The position numbers and the translations under genes are program-made. Shown one piece after another: positions 7,563 through 16,400 of a stretch of DNA of 35,694 nt. Origin of the DNA: JBBSEZ01 sp038239195 (GTDB taxonomy: Bacteria; Planctomycetota; Planctomycetia; Gemmatales; Gemmataceae); the NCBI GenBank assembly GCA_038239195.1, contig JBBSEZ010000039.1, positions 1 to 35,694 on the forward strand. The letters run 5' to 3'. The notes beneath the pieces are model-generated. The model made no database searches and was not told where the DNA came from. It saw only the letters and a program-made list of their open reading frames with translations. Position 1 is the stretch's first letter; every line of letters starts with the position of its first letter.

Positions 7563-8876
7563 TCACTTCTCCAGCGAGACACAGACCAGTTCGCGGTCGT
7601 TGCGAGCGTACGCGCACTTGCCCGCGAAAGCCGGGTGGGCCCAGGCGACCTTCCGCCCGAAGGCGAGCGTCGTCGGCTCCAGCACCTTGCAGCGGCTAAT
7701 CTCCTCATAGCCCTTGGGGCTGAGCTTGGCGATGATGAGGTGGCCCGTCTCGGAGAAGAGGAAGAAGCGGTCGCCGTGCTTGACGAGGTGGGCCGTCCCC
7801 GAGCCGGCCTTCGCCCCGCCGGTCGCGGCGTAGCTCTCCCATAGGCGCTTGCCCGTCGCCAGCTCGACGCAGCGCAACTCGCCCCCCGAGCAGACGCCGT
7901 AGAGGTAGCCCTTTTCGACGAAGGGCGTGCCGTTGACGGGATACAGGGCCGTGTCGCGCTTGCCGCGCCACAACAGCTTCGCCTCGGGACGATCTTTCGC
8001 CAGCTCGAGCAGCGCGGCCTTGTTGCCCCAGCCGCCGACGTAGAGGCGATCGCCCATCTGGCGGGGCGCCATGATCGACGTGCCGTTGGTGGCCACGACC
8101 TCCACCGACCAGTAGCTCTTGCCCGTTTCCGGGTCGAGCCCGTTGACCGACTCCGGGTGCCAGATCAACAGTTGCCGCTTGCCTCCCGCCTCGATGATGG
8201 TCGGCGAGCTGTAGCCCGGCTCCTGCGCCGACAACGCCTTCCACAGCTCCTTGCCGGTGTCCTTGTCGAAGGCCACCGCCACGCTGCCCTCTCCGCCGAC
8301 GAGGCAGATCAGCTTCTTGCCATCGACCAGCGGATGGCCGGCGAAGCCCCAGAACGGCGCCTCGATCTTGTAGTCCGCCTTGAGGTCGCGCGACCAGAGC
8401 TTGGTGCCCTTCTCCGCGTCGAGGCAAAGCAGGAGCCCCTCCGCGCCCAGGGCATAGACCTTGCCCGCATGGACCGTGGGCGTGCAGCGCGGGCCCACCG
8501 GATAGGAGATGCGGTAGGTGCATTTGTGCTCGTGCTTCCACAGGAGCTTGCCGCCCTTGGCGTCGAAGCAGAGCACGCGCTCCGTGCCCGCCACCTTGGC
8601 CCGGTCGAAGCCCTCCTTGGCGGGGCCCGCGGTGGTGACGAAGTCGGTGAGGAACACCCGTCCGTCCGCGACGGCGGGCCCGGAGTAGCCCGCCGCCACC
8701 GGCACGCGCCACTTCACGGTCGGGCCCTTGGCGGGGAACTTGTCGAGGATGCCGGTCTCGCGCCAGACGCCATCGCGCTGCGGGCCCATCCACTGCGGCC
8801 AGTCGTCGGCGCGAAGCCCCGAGATGGCCAGCCCGGTCAGCAGCACGGCGCCGAGGGCGCGAAGGGTGTTGTTCAT
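7563..8876 (-). CDS. Secreted PQQ-like (BamB-type) beta-propeller protein
   Basis: A 437-residue exported eight-bladed-propeller protein. The signal peptide is MNNTLRALGAVLLTGLAISG, cut near LRADDW. The mature protein opens with DDWPQWMGPQRDGVWRETG, the typical start of the planctomycete PQQ-binding-like repeat family. Repeated blade motifs follow: GKVYALGAEGLLLCLDAEKG with TKLWSRDL, DGKKLICLVGGEGSVAVAFD with TGKELWKAL, and KGYLYGVCSGGELRCVELAT with GKRLWE. I placed the start at 8876 (AAAGGAGAGG just upstream) although the frame is open to 8993. These proteins are often annotated BamB-like, but a BamB role in outer-membrane assembly is not implied; many act in the periplasm with unknown ligand. 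Coupled to the Rpn gene downstream. Confidence 0.85.
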   Translation of the reverse strand: MNNTLRALGAVLLTGLAISGLRADDWPQWMGPQRDGVWRETGILDKFPAKGPTVKWRVPVAAGYSGPAVADGRVFLTDFVTTAGPAKEGFDRAKVAGTERVLCFDAKGGKLLWKHEHKCTYRISYPVGPRCTPTVHAGKVYALGAEGLLLCLDAEKGTKLWSRDLKADYKIEAPFWGFAGHPLVDGKKLICLVGGEGSVAVAFDKDTGKELWKALSAQEPGYSSPTIIEAGGKRQLLIWHPESVNGLDPETGKSYWSVEVVATNGTSIMAPRQMGDRLYVGGWGNKAALLELAKDRPEAKLLWRGKRDTALYPVNGTPFVEKGYLYGVCSGGELRCVELATGKRLWESYAATGGAKAGSGTAHLVKHGDRFFLFSETGHLIIAKLSPKGYEEISRCKVLEPTTLAFGRKVAWAHPAFAGKCAYARNDRELVCVSLEK

Positions 8877-9046
8877 GGTCCTCTCCTTTGTTTGAAGGGC
8901 GCTTTCCTCCGTCGCCGCGCCGGCGCAAGAGGCGAAACGATCATACCCAAGGACGCCGGGCGGAGACAACCCGGCGCTCGCCTTGAAGAGCAAGGGCGGC
9001 GCGGCGATGATGAGGGGGCAAGCCCGAGTTTGAGAGGAGGTTGGCG

Positions 9047-9376
9047 GTGTTCATCGTCGAGGCGATCACCCGGACGGTCCCGGTGTGCGAGAGCTTCGCC
9101 ACCTACGCGGAGGCGGTCAAGCGCGTCGAGCAGTTGAGCGGGGAGGTGATCGGCCTGCCGTTGATCTTCGAGGACCTGCCCGACGGCTCGCAGCGCGTGG
9201 TGCGCGAGGACGGCAAGCCGCTCCAGTGGCACCGCTTGCCCGACGACCGGCTCGCGGGGCCGGACGAACCGTTGCCGTTGTGCGAGGAGATACCGGAGTT
9301 CCTGCGCGGGGCGAAGGCGCGCGAGGCGCAGCCGCCGGCGCAAGAGGAGGAAGGGGACAGCATTCCGCTCGCGTAG
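9047..9376 (+). CDS. Conserved-looking small protein of unknown function
   Basis: A 109-residue, mostly acidic and soluble protein that I do not recognise. I chose the GTG at 9047 because the strong ribosome site GAGAGGAGG ends six bases before it; the TTG at 9041 would touch that site. The first 75 residues look folded (FIVEAITRTVPVCESFATYA, then EAVKRVEQLSGEV and LPLIFEDLPDGSQRVVREDG). The tail from about 85 is Glu/Ala/Pro-rich and probably disordered. It is divergent from the propeller gene to its left, sharing a 170-base intergenic region. There is no signal peptide and no membrane segment. Confidence 0.6.
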   Translation: MFIVEAITRTVPVCESFATYAEAVKRVEQLSGEVIGLPLIFEDLPDGSQRVVREDGKPLQWHRLPDDRLAGPDEPLPLCEEIPEFLRGAKAREAQPPAQEEEGDSIPLA

Positions 9377-9518
9377 GGCCTTGCCTCCCCCTCCGGTCCC
9401 GCGAGGGCCCGGAAAAATCAGCAACGCCCGGGAGAACAGGCAGGGCTCGCCGTTTCCCTCTTCGAGCCGACCCAATGGCACGGTCGGGGACCGCAACGGC
9501 CCGAGCGGCGTTTCTCTT

Positions 9519-9547
9519 TTGCGTTCGCCGCGCCGCTGTGCGATAGT
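9519..9547 (+). promoter_or_regulatory. Candidate sigma-70-like promoter before the caspase/FGE gene
   Basis: TTGCGT (9519-9524) and GATAGT (9542-9547) are separated by exactly 17 bases. The predicted start of transcription would be just before the repeat element at 9555, so the hairpin would lie in the leader of the caspase/FGE transcript. The rest of the 360-base gap from 9377 holds no gene that I can support. Confidence 0.35.
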
Positions 9548-9554
9548 GAACCGG

Positions 9555-9690
9555 CAGGAAAAGGCCAATTCGTAGGACGCCTCTCCTGAGCCGTCCGGGT
9601 CGTCTGGACGGCTCAGGAGAGCCGTCCTACAGCCGTCCGGACGGCTCAGGAGAGCCGTCCTACAGCAAACCAAGCCCTGCCCCTCGCCTC
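9555..9690. repeat. Intergenic hairpin repeat, family 1, copy A (right half duplicated)
   Basis: An imperfect palindrome built on CTCTCCTGAGCCGTCC and GGACGGCTCAGGAGAG, bounded by GTAGGAC and GTCCTAC. The right arm is present twice in tandem (about 9605-9632 and 9634-9665), each reading GGACGGCTCAGGAGAG then CCGTCCTACAG. It shares both flanks with copy C at 28481: GGAAAAGGCC before, and CAGCAAACCAA then CCTGCCCCTCGCCTC after. No open frame of its own. It behaves like a REP/MITE-type non-coding repeat. Confidence 0.8.
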
Positions 9691-9736
9691 GTGAACCGGG
9701 CGGATTGCCCATCGCGCACCGAAGGAGGCCCCCTTC

Positions 9737-11447
9737 ATGTCCGCTCTGCCCCACTCCCTGCGCTGGCTCCTCCTCTCCGCGCTGCTGGCGCTGTCCGTCG
9801 TCTTCGGCCTGCTCGCTCAGGCCCCAAGGCGCCGCGCAAGCTCGCCCTACTCGTCGGCGTCAACGCCTACGACCGCCGCGGCTTCGACAAGCTCCAGTTC
9901 GCCGAGCGCGACGCCGACGAACTCGGCAAGGCCCTCACCGCCCTCGGCTTCGACGTCATCGTCCTCAAGGGCAGTTCCAAAGGCGAGTTGCGCGCCACCC
10001 GCGCCAACATCGACGCGCACCTGAAGAAGGTTCTCGCCAAGGTGAAGCACCGCAACGACGTCGTGCTCGTCTCACTGTGCGGGCACGGCCAGGAACTCAA
10101 GGTCAAGGGCGACGACGGCAAGGAGGCCGACGCCCCCTTCTTCTGCCCAGTCGATGCGATCCTGAACGACGCGAAGTCGCAACTCAGCCTGAGCTACGTG
10201 CTGGACGACCTGCTGGGCAAGGAGGGCGGCAAGAACCTGCTCCTCGTCGATGCCTGCCGCAGCCGGCCCAAGGATGCCGGCCGCCGGGCGCGGGGCGTCC
10301 AGGGACGGCGCATGTCTCTGCCGGAGAGCACGGCGGTGCTGTTCAGTTGCCGCTCGGAGCAGGAGTCGTTCGAGAGCGACAAGGCGGGCGGCGGGCACGG
10401 GCTGTTCACCTGGTGCGTGCTGGACGGCCTGCGCGGCAAGGCGGCGCGGGAGGGCAAACTGCCGTGGACGGGGCTGGTGCATCACGTCGAGGAGAGGATG
10501 GAGTCGAGGCTGGTGCGGGACTGGCTCCCGGAGGGGCGCGCGCAGGCGCCCATCGCGGTGGGCAACGTCGGCCGAACCCTCCTGGGGGCGCTGGCATTGA
10601 ACGACCCGGGCCGGATCGAGGTGTCGGTCAAGGACGGCGGGAAGATGGTGATGCACTTCGCGAAGGTTCCCAGGGGCAAGTTCACCATGGGCTCGCCCAA
10701 GACAGAGAAGGACCGCCATGACGGCGAGGAGGAGCACAAGGTGGAGCTGACGCGGGACTACTGGATGGGCAAGACGGAGGTGACGCGCGGGCAGTTCCGC
10801 GTAGTCGTGGCCGACACCGGCTACGAGACCGACGGGGAGAAGGGCGACGGCGCTTATGGGTGGGACGACAAGAAGAAGGCGTGGGAGAAGAACGCCCGCT
10901 ACAGTTGGGGGGGCGTGGGCTTCGCGCAGACGGACGAGCACCCGGTGGTGTGCGTGAGCTGGAACGATGCCAAGGCGTTCTGCGCCTGGTGCGGCTGCCC
11001 ACGGAGGCGGAGTGGGAGCGGGCCTGCCGGGGTGGCACGCGGACGCCCTACTCGTTCGGGGACGACGAGGAAGATTTGCGCCTGCACGGCAACGTGGCCG
11101 ACGCCTCGTTCCGCAAGGCCACGGGGAACACCTATGGCATCAAGGGGGACGACGGCCACGGCTTCACGGCGCCGGCGAAGAGCTACCGGGCGAACGCCTA
11201 CGGCCTGTCGGACATGCACGGCAATGCGTCGGAGCGGTGCGAGGACCAGTACCGGCCCTACAAGGACATTGCCGCTACAAAAGACCCGCTAAGTCCCAAA
11301 AAGAAGGGCGAGGAAGAGCGTCGCGTCCTTCGCGGCGGCTCTTGGTACTACGGCCCGTGGGTCTGCCGCGCCGCGCACCGGCACGGGGTCGCGCCATCGA
11401 CCCGCCACGTCGACATCGGGTTCCGCGTCGCGTTCCGCCTGGACTGA
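9737..11447 (+). pseudogene. Secreted caspase-like peptidase fused to a formylglycine-generating/sulfatase-modifying-factor domain, with two frameshifts
   Basis: Three consecutive frames together encode one planctomycete-type protein. Frame one begins at the ATG at 9737 (AAGGAGG seven bases before) with a signal peptide, MSALPHSLRWLLLSALLALS then VVFGLLAQA. At a CCCC run (about 9822-9826) one base is missing and the protein continues in another frame: KLALLVGVNAYD, a caspase (peptidase C14) p20 domain with catalytic His in SLCGHGQE (near 10085) and Cys in LLVDACRSRP (near 10255). A sulfatase-modifying-factor (FGE) domain follows from about 10640 (FAKVPRGKFTMGSP, KTEVTRGQFR). Near 10988 the frame breaks again after AKAFCAW and resumes with VRLPTEAEWERACRGG; by family comparison about ten codons are missing. 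The end is intact (RRVLRGGSWYYGPW to GFRVAFRLD). Either a pseudogene or a gene hit by sequence errors; FGE domains in such fusions usually lack proven enzyme activity. Confidence 0.82.
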
Positions 11448-11522
11448 GTTATCCTCTCCGCTTTGTCTTTTTTGTTTCCTGGGGTTGGGGCGATGACGCG
11501 CTGCTCGCGACGCCCCCTCCGG

Positions 11523-11810
11523 CTAGGCCGGCGGCAGAACGTCGCCGTCCTCGCCCCAGCGCTCGGAGGCATCCAGTCCGTCCATCAAGGTGCCCTCCAA
11601 CGACCGCCGCTCTTCCTCGACTTCCGCCCCCGCCACCGGGTCGGCCAGCAGCGCCGCATACCCGGCGTCGGTCGCCTCCCAGAACTTGCGGTCGTACTGG
11701 TCCTTGATGGCCTGGTCCAGCGCCTCGTCCACCGAGGCGCCGGACCAGCGAGCCAGCTCCCGCAGCCGGGCCAGGCTGATTTCGGAGATGGGGATCGTTG
11801 CGCCGGCCAC
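11523..11810 (-). CDS. Orphan ribbon-helix-helix antitoxin-like protein
   Basis: A 95-residue protein starting at a GTG at 11810 with GGAGG eight bases upstream. The first 45 residues fit a ribbon-helix-helix DNA-binding domain (TIPISEISLARLRELARWSG, then ASVDEALDQAIKDQYDRKFW). The second half is an acidic helical tail with the ALLADPVAGAEVEEERRSLE pattern and then GTLMDGLDASERWGEDGD, as seen in MazE-like 'toxin-antitoxin system' proteins. No toxin gene follows: the next sequence downstream, 75 bases on, is the end of the oppositely oriented FGE gene. It starts 50 bases after the DUF1501 gene's stop on the same strand, so it may ride on that operon's transcript. Antitoxin assignment is by pattern only. 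Confidence 0.62.
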   Translation of the reverse strand: MAGATIPISEISLARLRELARWSGASVDEALDQAIKDQYDRKFWEATDAGYAALLADPVAGAEVEEERRSLEGTLMDGLDASERWGEDGDVLPPA

Positions 11811-11860
11811 GTTTCTAGCCTCCGATGTCGCTGCGGGTAGCCCACCCAGCGGGCCCTTCC

Positions 11861-13324
11861 TCACGCCAGCAGTTCCCGGATCACCCGCGCATGCTCCACT
11901 CCCGTCAGCTTCTGGTCCAGCCCCTGATACCGATAGCTGAACCGCGTGTGGTCGAACCCCAGCAGGTGCAGCACCGTCGCATGGAAGTCGCGCACGTGGA
12001 CCGGGTCCTTCACGATGTTGTACGAGAAGTCGTCCGTCTCCCCGTAGATCTGGCCGCCCCGGGCCCCGCCGCCCGCCATCCACATCGTGTAGCAGCGCGG
12101 GTGGTGGTCGCGGCCGTAGTTCGTCTTCGACAGCCCGCCCTGCGAGTAGATCGTTCGGCCGAACTCCCCGCCCCAGATCACCAGCGTCGAGTCGAACAGC
12201 CCGCGCTTCTTCAGGTCCTGAATGAGCCCGGAGCACGCCTGATCGACGTCGCGGCACTGGTCGGGCAGGCGCCCCGCCACGTTGCCGTGCGTGTCCCAGT
12301 TGTTGTGGTAGATTTGCACGAACCGCGTGCCGCGCTCCACCAACCGCCGCGCCATGAGCGCCGTGTTGGCGAACGTCCCTGGCCTCTTGGCGGCGTCGCC
12401 GTAGAGCTTGAACGTCGATTCCGGCTCGCGGGCCAGGTCGGTCAGTTCCGGCACGCTCGTCTGCATGCGGAAGGCCATCTCGTACTGCTGGATGCGCGTG
12501 TGCGTCTCGGGATCGCCCACGCGCCGGTAGTTCATCTCGTTGAGCGCCTTCAGCCCGTCGAGCGTCTTGCGGCGCACTGACGGAGACACCCCCGGCGGGT
12601 TGTTGATGTAGAGGATCGGGTCGCCGCTGGCGCGGAACGACACGCCCGAGTGCTCGCCCGGCAAATAGCCCGACTGCCACAGCCGCGCCGAGATCGCCTG
12701 CACCTGCTCCTGGTTGGTCGGCTTCGCCACCATCACCACGAACGTCGGCAGGTCCTTGTTGGCCGAGCCCAGCCCGTACGACGCCCAGGCGCCCAGGCAC
12801 GGCCGGCCCGTCACCTGGTTGCCCGTCTGCATCATGCTGATGGCCGGCTCGTGATTGATGGCGTCCGTGTTCATCGAGCGGATGAAACACGTGTCATCGA
12901 CCATCTTCGCCGTGTGCGGCAGCAGTTCCGACACCCACATCCCGCTGCGGCCGTGCCGCGCGAACTTGAACTTCGACGGCGCAATCGGGAAGCGCGCCTG
13001 GCCCGAGGTCATCGTCGTCAGGCGCTGGCCCATGCGCACCGACGGGGGCAGGTCCTTGTCGTACCACCCGGTCATCTTGGGCTTGTAGTCGTACAGGTCC
13101 ATTTGCGCAGGCCCGCCGACCATGTGCAGGTAGATGACCGACTTGGCCTTCGCCTTGTGGTGCGTCAGGGGGCGGGGCGCGTCCGCCAGGCCGGGCGCCG
13201 CGGCGCCGCGGGCGGCCTCGTTGCCCAGGAGCGACGCGAGGGCCGCCCAGCCGACGGCGTTGACTCCGCTGCCGAGAAATTGCCGTCGCGTCTCGGAGCA
13301 AGCGTGATCGTCGAAAATATTCAT
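11861..13324 (-). CDS. DUF1501 family protein (Tat-exported)
   Basis: A 487-residue DUF1501 protein, a family related to alkaline-phosphatase-superfamily enzymes and strongly expanded in planctomycetes. The N-terminus has a twin-arginine-type export signal, ETRRQFLGSGVNAVGWAALA (11-30). Family blocks are visible: AKSVIYLHMVGGPAQMDLYD, HTAKMVDDTCFIRSMNTDAI followed by NHEPA, RRLVERGTRFVQIYHNNWDTHG, STLVIWGGEFGRTIY and GRDHHPRCYTMWMAGGG. The Asp/His-rich motifs (WDTH, GRDHH) are the likely metal-binding region by comparison with sulfatases and phosphatases. The ATG at 13324 has AAGGAAG eight bases upstream. It follows the DUF1549/1553 gene by 107 bases; this pair is a standard planctomycete two-gene unit. 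Substrate unknown. Confidence 0.92.
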   Translation of the reverse strand: MNIFDDHACSETRRQFLGSGVNAVGWAALASLLGNEAARGAAAPGLADAPRPLTHHKAKAKSVIYLHMVGGPAQMDLYDYKPKMTGWYDKDLPPSVRMGQRLTTMTSGQARFPIAPSKFKFARHGRSGMWVSELLPHTAKMVDDTCFIRSMNTDAINHEPAISMMQTGNQVTGRPCLGAWASYGLGSANKDLPTFVVMVAKPTNQEQVQAISARLWQSGYLPGEHSGVSFRASGDPILYINNPPGVSPSVRRKTLDGLKALNEMNYRRVGDPETHTRIQQYEMAFRMQTSVPELTDLAREPESTFKLYGDAAKRPGTFANTALMARRLVERGTRFVQIYHNNWDTHGNVAGRLPDQCRDVDQACSGLIQDLKKRGLFDSTLVIWGGEFGRTIYSQGGLSKTNYGRDHHPRCYTMWMAGGGARGGQIYGETDDFSYNIVKDPVHVRDFHATVLHLLGFDHTRFSYRYQGLDQKLTGVEHARVIRELLA

Positions 13325-13356
13325 GCGAGAGCTTCCTTGGGGGGTGTTCGGGTTGG

Positions 13357-13423
13357 GGCGAGCGGGGGGCGGAAGCCCCTGTTGAAGGTGCCTCGAACAG
13401 GGGGCTTACGCCCCCCGCTCGCC
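13357..13423. repeat. 67-base intergenic palindrome inside the DUF1553-DUF1501 operon
   Basis: Two arms of about 27 bases face each other around a 12-base loop. Left arm: GGCGAGCGGGGGGCGGAAGC then CCCTGTT; right arm: AACAGGGGGCTTACGCCCCC then CGCTCGCC. They pair almost perfectly. It lies between the stop of the DUF1549/1553 gene and the ribosome site of DUF1501. It could weaken read-through or stabilise the upstream message. It does not share sequence with the other palindromes in the window. Confidence 0.85.
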
Positions 13424-13431
13424 AAGTCGGT

Positions 13432-16400
13432 TTACTTGTTCAGCACCTCGTCCAGGTTCAACAGCGCGTTGGCGAGCATGGTCCAGCCGGCCAGCGTGCC
13501 GGCGTCCAGCGTCGGGTCGGCCTTCGACGCGCCGACGCCGATCAGCTTGTTGGCCTCGGCGGGGCGCGTGGCGTAGTGCGCCAGCAGGTCGGCCAGCACG
13601 CCCTGCACGACCGTCAGCTCCTCGGCCCGCAGCGAGCGAGCCAGCACGCGCTTCGCCATGAAGTCAATGCGCGTCTCGGCGCGGGCCCCGCCGTCCTTGA
13701 GCGCCTTCTCCGCCAGGACGCGGGCCGCCTCGACGAATTGCACGTCGTTGAGCGTCACCAGCGCCTGGAGCGGCGTGTTGGTGCGTTCGCGGCGGACGAC
13801 GCAGAACTCGCGGCTGGGGGCGTTCAGGATCTCCAGCGACGCCGGCGGGGCCGAGCGCTTCCAGAACGTGTACATGCTGCGCCGGTAAAGGGCCTCGCCC
13901 GAATCGCGCCGGTAGTCGCGCGTGTTGCTGCCGATCATGGCAACCGCCTCCCACACGCCCTCCGGCTGATACGGCCGGACGCTAGGCCCGCCGAGCTTGC
14001 CGACGAGCAGCCCGCTGGCGGCCAGCGCGTAGTCGCGGATCATCTCGGCGTCCATGCGGTAGCGCGGCCCGCGCGACAGCCAGACGTTGTCGCGGTCCTT
14101 CTCGCGCTTCAGCGGGGTGAGCGTCGCCGCCTGGCGATAGGTGGCCGACGTCACCATCATCTTGAAGAAGCGCTTGGTGTCCCAGCCCCGTTCGCGGTAC
14201 TCCAGGGCCAGCCAGTCGAGCAGCTCGGGGTGCGTCGGCGAATCGCCGGTGATGCCGAAGTCGCCGGTCGTCTTCACGATGCCCGTCCCGAACACCTGCT
14301 GCCAGTAGCGGTTGACGGTCACGCGCGCCGTCAGCGGGTGCTCCGGCCGCAAGAGCCACTGGGCCAGCCCGAGCCGGTTGCGCGGCAGGTCAGCCGGCAT
14401 CGCGGGCAAGATGCGCGGCGTGCCCGCCTCGACCGCGGCGCGGCGCTTGTCGTAGTCGCCTCGGAAGAGGATGTAAGCCATCGGCTTCGTCGGCTTCTCG
14501 ACGGCGACGTACGCCACCGTCCCGCGCGCCCGGATGACGCCCTCCTCCCGCTGCAAGCGGGCCACCTCCGCGACGGCCGTCTGATAGGCCCGGTCCTCGG
14601 CCGCCAGCCACCAGTCGAACAGCTCGTTCTTCTCGGCCGGCGAGCGCGTCGCGACGGGCTTGCCCACCAGGGCCGCGGCGCGGGCGGTGCTGGCCACGCG
14701 GACCACGTCGGGCCCCGGCAGGAGGCGCGAGTAGATGCGCACGTCCTGAACCAGAACGCCGTCCACGCGCGAGGTTTTGTTGCGCTGGGCCACCTTGAGC
14801 GGCACCGTCGTGCGGATGGTGTTGCGGAGCGTGTCGGCCATCACGTTGCGCGTCGTCTGCAAGGCGCCGTTGACGTAGAGCTTGACCCCCGCCGCCTTGG
14901 CGGAGCCGTCGTAGGTCACGAAGACGTGGTTCCACTGCCCGGCCTTGACGCGCGGCCCGCCGACCACCTTGATGGCGTCCCCGGGCCAATGGTGGACGAG
15001 GTGCGTGCCAAATTGTCCGTTCTCGACCCACAGGTCCCAGCCGCGGTGCTCGCCCGCCTCGTCCATGCGGGCGAACACGGCGCCCGTCGAGCGGTTGGTC
15101 GGGAGCCGCACCCAGGCGCCGAACGAGAACGCCTGCCGCGTGTCGAAGTCCCCGGCATCGGGGATGGCGACCACCCCGCCCGCCCGGCTGAACAGCGCCT
15201 TCTCCGTCAGGTGCCCGGGGCCCCAGTTCAAGCCGGCGGGGATCGCGAGCGCCCGCGCCTTGCCGTTCACGCTCACGCCGACCGTGTTGCCCTTGCCCTC
15301 GCCCAGCCCGGCGTGCAGGTGCAGGCCCTCCGTGGGGATGCGGCCGAGGACGTTCTCGCGCTTCGCCGTGGCCTGCCACTTCTCGAAGTTGGCGCGGGCG
15401 GCGTTCTTGCGCCTCTCCACCTCGATTCGCTTGGCGGCCAACTCCTTGAGCAGCACCTCCCAGCGCGAGCGGTCTTCGGGGCGCGGGATGACGATGGTGG
15501 GCGGGCTGTCCTTGATGTTCCCGTCCATCGCGCCCTGCGTCGTGTTGTTGAAGAACGCCGCGAGCTGGTAGAACTCTTTCTGGCTGAGCGGGTCGAACTT
15601 GTGGTCGTGGCAAACGGCGCAGCCGGTCGTCAGGCCGAGCCAGATTTGCGAGACCGTCTCGGTGCGGTCGCGCGTGTAGAGCACCAGGTACTCCTCGGCG
15701 ATGACCCCGCCCTCGTTCGTCGTGATGTTGCAGCGGTTGAACCCCGAGGCGACGTGCTGATCGAGCGTCCGGTTGGGCAGCAGGTCGCCGGCGAGCTGCT
15801 CGATGGTGAACTGGTCGAATGGCAGGTTGCGGTTGAACGCGCCGATGGCCCAGTCGCGGTAGGCCCACATCTCCCGGTAGTTGTCGAAGTGGATGCCGTG
15901 CGTGTCGGCGTAGCGCGCCGCGTCCAGCCAGTAACGGCCTCGGTGCTCGCCCCACTGCGGCTTGTTCAGCAGCCGATCCACGTACTTCTCGTAGGCGCTC
16001 GGCGAGGGATCGTTGACGAACGCCTCGACCTCGCTGGGCAGGGGCGGCAGGCCCGTCAGATCGAGGCTGACGCGCCGGGCCAGGGTGCGGCGGTCGGCCT
16101 CGGGCGCCGGCGCCAGGCCGCGCTTCTCCAGCTCGGCGAGGACGAAGTAGTCGATGCCGTTGCGGGCCCACTTCTTGTTCTTCACCGCCGGCAGGGGGGA
16201 TCGCTTCGGCGGGAGGAACGCCCAGTGCGGCTCGTACTCGCCCCCGGCGGCGATCCACTGCTTCAACACTTCCTTCTGCTCGGCCGTCAGCTTCTTGTGC
16301 GACTTGACCGGGGGCATCAGGTCGCGCGGGCTGTCGGCGTAGATGCGCTGGACGAGGGCGCTCTTTTCGGGCTTGCCGGGGACGAAGGCCTCGCCCTTGA

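Noticed and set aside
9555..9690. A coding reading of the hairpin repeat (CRTALLSRP-like peptides)
   Set aside because: The same peptide appears wherever the palindrome occurs simply because the DNA repeats; there is no start or conserved frame.
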